From NCBI GenBank assembly GCA_050010115.1, contig JBEKLQ010000075.1:1-21036 (forward strand): a stretch of DNA of 21,036 nucleotides, written 5' to 3'. The translations under genes were made by a program, and so were the position numbers. Below are positions 21,024-21,036 of the stretch, one piece after another. Under the pieces are notes generated by a model. That model was not told where the DNA came from. It made no database searches and was given only the letters and a program-made list of their open reading frames with translations. The stretch's first letter is position 1. Each line of letters starts with the position of its first letter. Origin of the DNA: JAKACA01 sp050010115 (GTDB taxonomy: Bacteria; Actinomycetota; Acidimicrobiia; Acidimicrobiales; Bog-793).

Positions 21024-21036
21024 CTTATGAGTATTG
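21021..21036 (-). repeat. Right terminal inverted repeat of the IS4 element
   Basis: TAACTTATGAGTATTG, perfect complement of 19554-19569. It supplies the transposase stop codon, and its last base is the last base of the window. Confidence 0.95.

Larger units (their letters stand above)
19554..21036 (+). mobile_element. IS4-family insertion sequence, 1483 bp
   Basis: The element is bounded by perfect 16-bp terminal inverted repeats: CAATACTCATAAGTTA at 19554-19569 and its exact complement TAACTTATGAGTATTG at 21021-21036. One transposase gene fills it, and its TAA stop lies inside the right repeat. The size and the Y-R-E-K transposase signature place it in the IS4 family. The outer edge of the right repeat coincides with the last base of the window. 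The coding frame is interrupted near the 5' end by a 16-bp duplication. Confidence 0.93.

Noticed and set aside
1..21036. CRISPR arrays, tRNA or rRNA genes, known defence systems
   Set aside because: No regularly spaced repeats, cloverleaf or TPsiC-type sequences, and no recognised defence proteins were found on reading both strands.

Overview
The window is high-G+C DNA (about 60-70% in most genes, judged by eye). It has frequent GTG starts, an actinobacterial-type DUF4012 protein and a Wzz/BY-kinase fusion. This suggests an actinomycetote, possibly of the acidimicrobial kind; the assignment is inference. No tRNA, rRNA or CRISPR array is visible. The dominant content is a surface or exopolysaccharide assembly locus bordered by decayed mobile DNA.

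Layout. 1-1365: a small orphan gene (421-780) in sparse DNA that holds a decayed reverse-transcriptase (group II intron type) fragment near 1135-1245 and two hairpins. 1366-2454 (minus): a secreted protein with a signal peptide. 2869-8676 (plus): a DUF4012 membrane protein, a chain-length regulator fused to a tyrosine autokinase, and a membrane-bound nucleotide-sugar 4,6-dehydratase. 8700-9356 (minus): a PglD/NeuD-type acetyltransferase. 9537-11344 (plus): a PglC-type phosphoglycosyl transferase overlapped by a PglE-type aminotransferase. 11344-11577: a remnant of a UDP-GlcNAc 2-epimerase. 11637-15790 (plus): a fused dehydrogenase (MDR plus Gfo/Idh/MocA) overlapped by a heparinase II/III-like protein. 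15758-18867 (minus): a two-gene operon of asparagine-synthase-like amidotransferase followed by a GT4 glycosyltransferase. 19554-21036: an IS4-family insertion sequence with perfect 16-bp terminal inverted repeats, whose transposase frame is broken by a 16-bp tandem duplication.

How the genes fit together. Dehydratase, aminotransferase, acetyltransferase and phosphoglycosyl transferase are the four activities that make UDP-N,N'-diacetylbacillosamine (or a related diamino sugar) and load it on undecaprenyl phosphate. The repeat unit would thus start with a bacillosamine-like sugar. The fused dehydrogenase, the heparinase-like protein and the amidotransferase suggest a chain containing uronic acids, perhaps amidated. 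The BY-kinase would control chain length and export. No flippase or polymerase gene is visible, so the locus is incomplete here or uses genes elsewhere.

The most notable points are the complete bacillosamine-type set with one gene on the opposite strand, a base-composition drop near the 3' end of the dehydratase, the dead epimerase, the duplication-broken transposase, and layered mobile-element debris at both edges.
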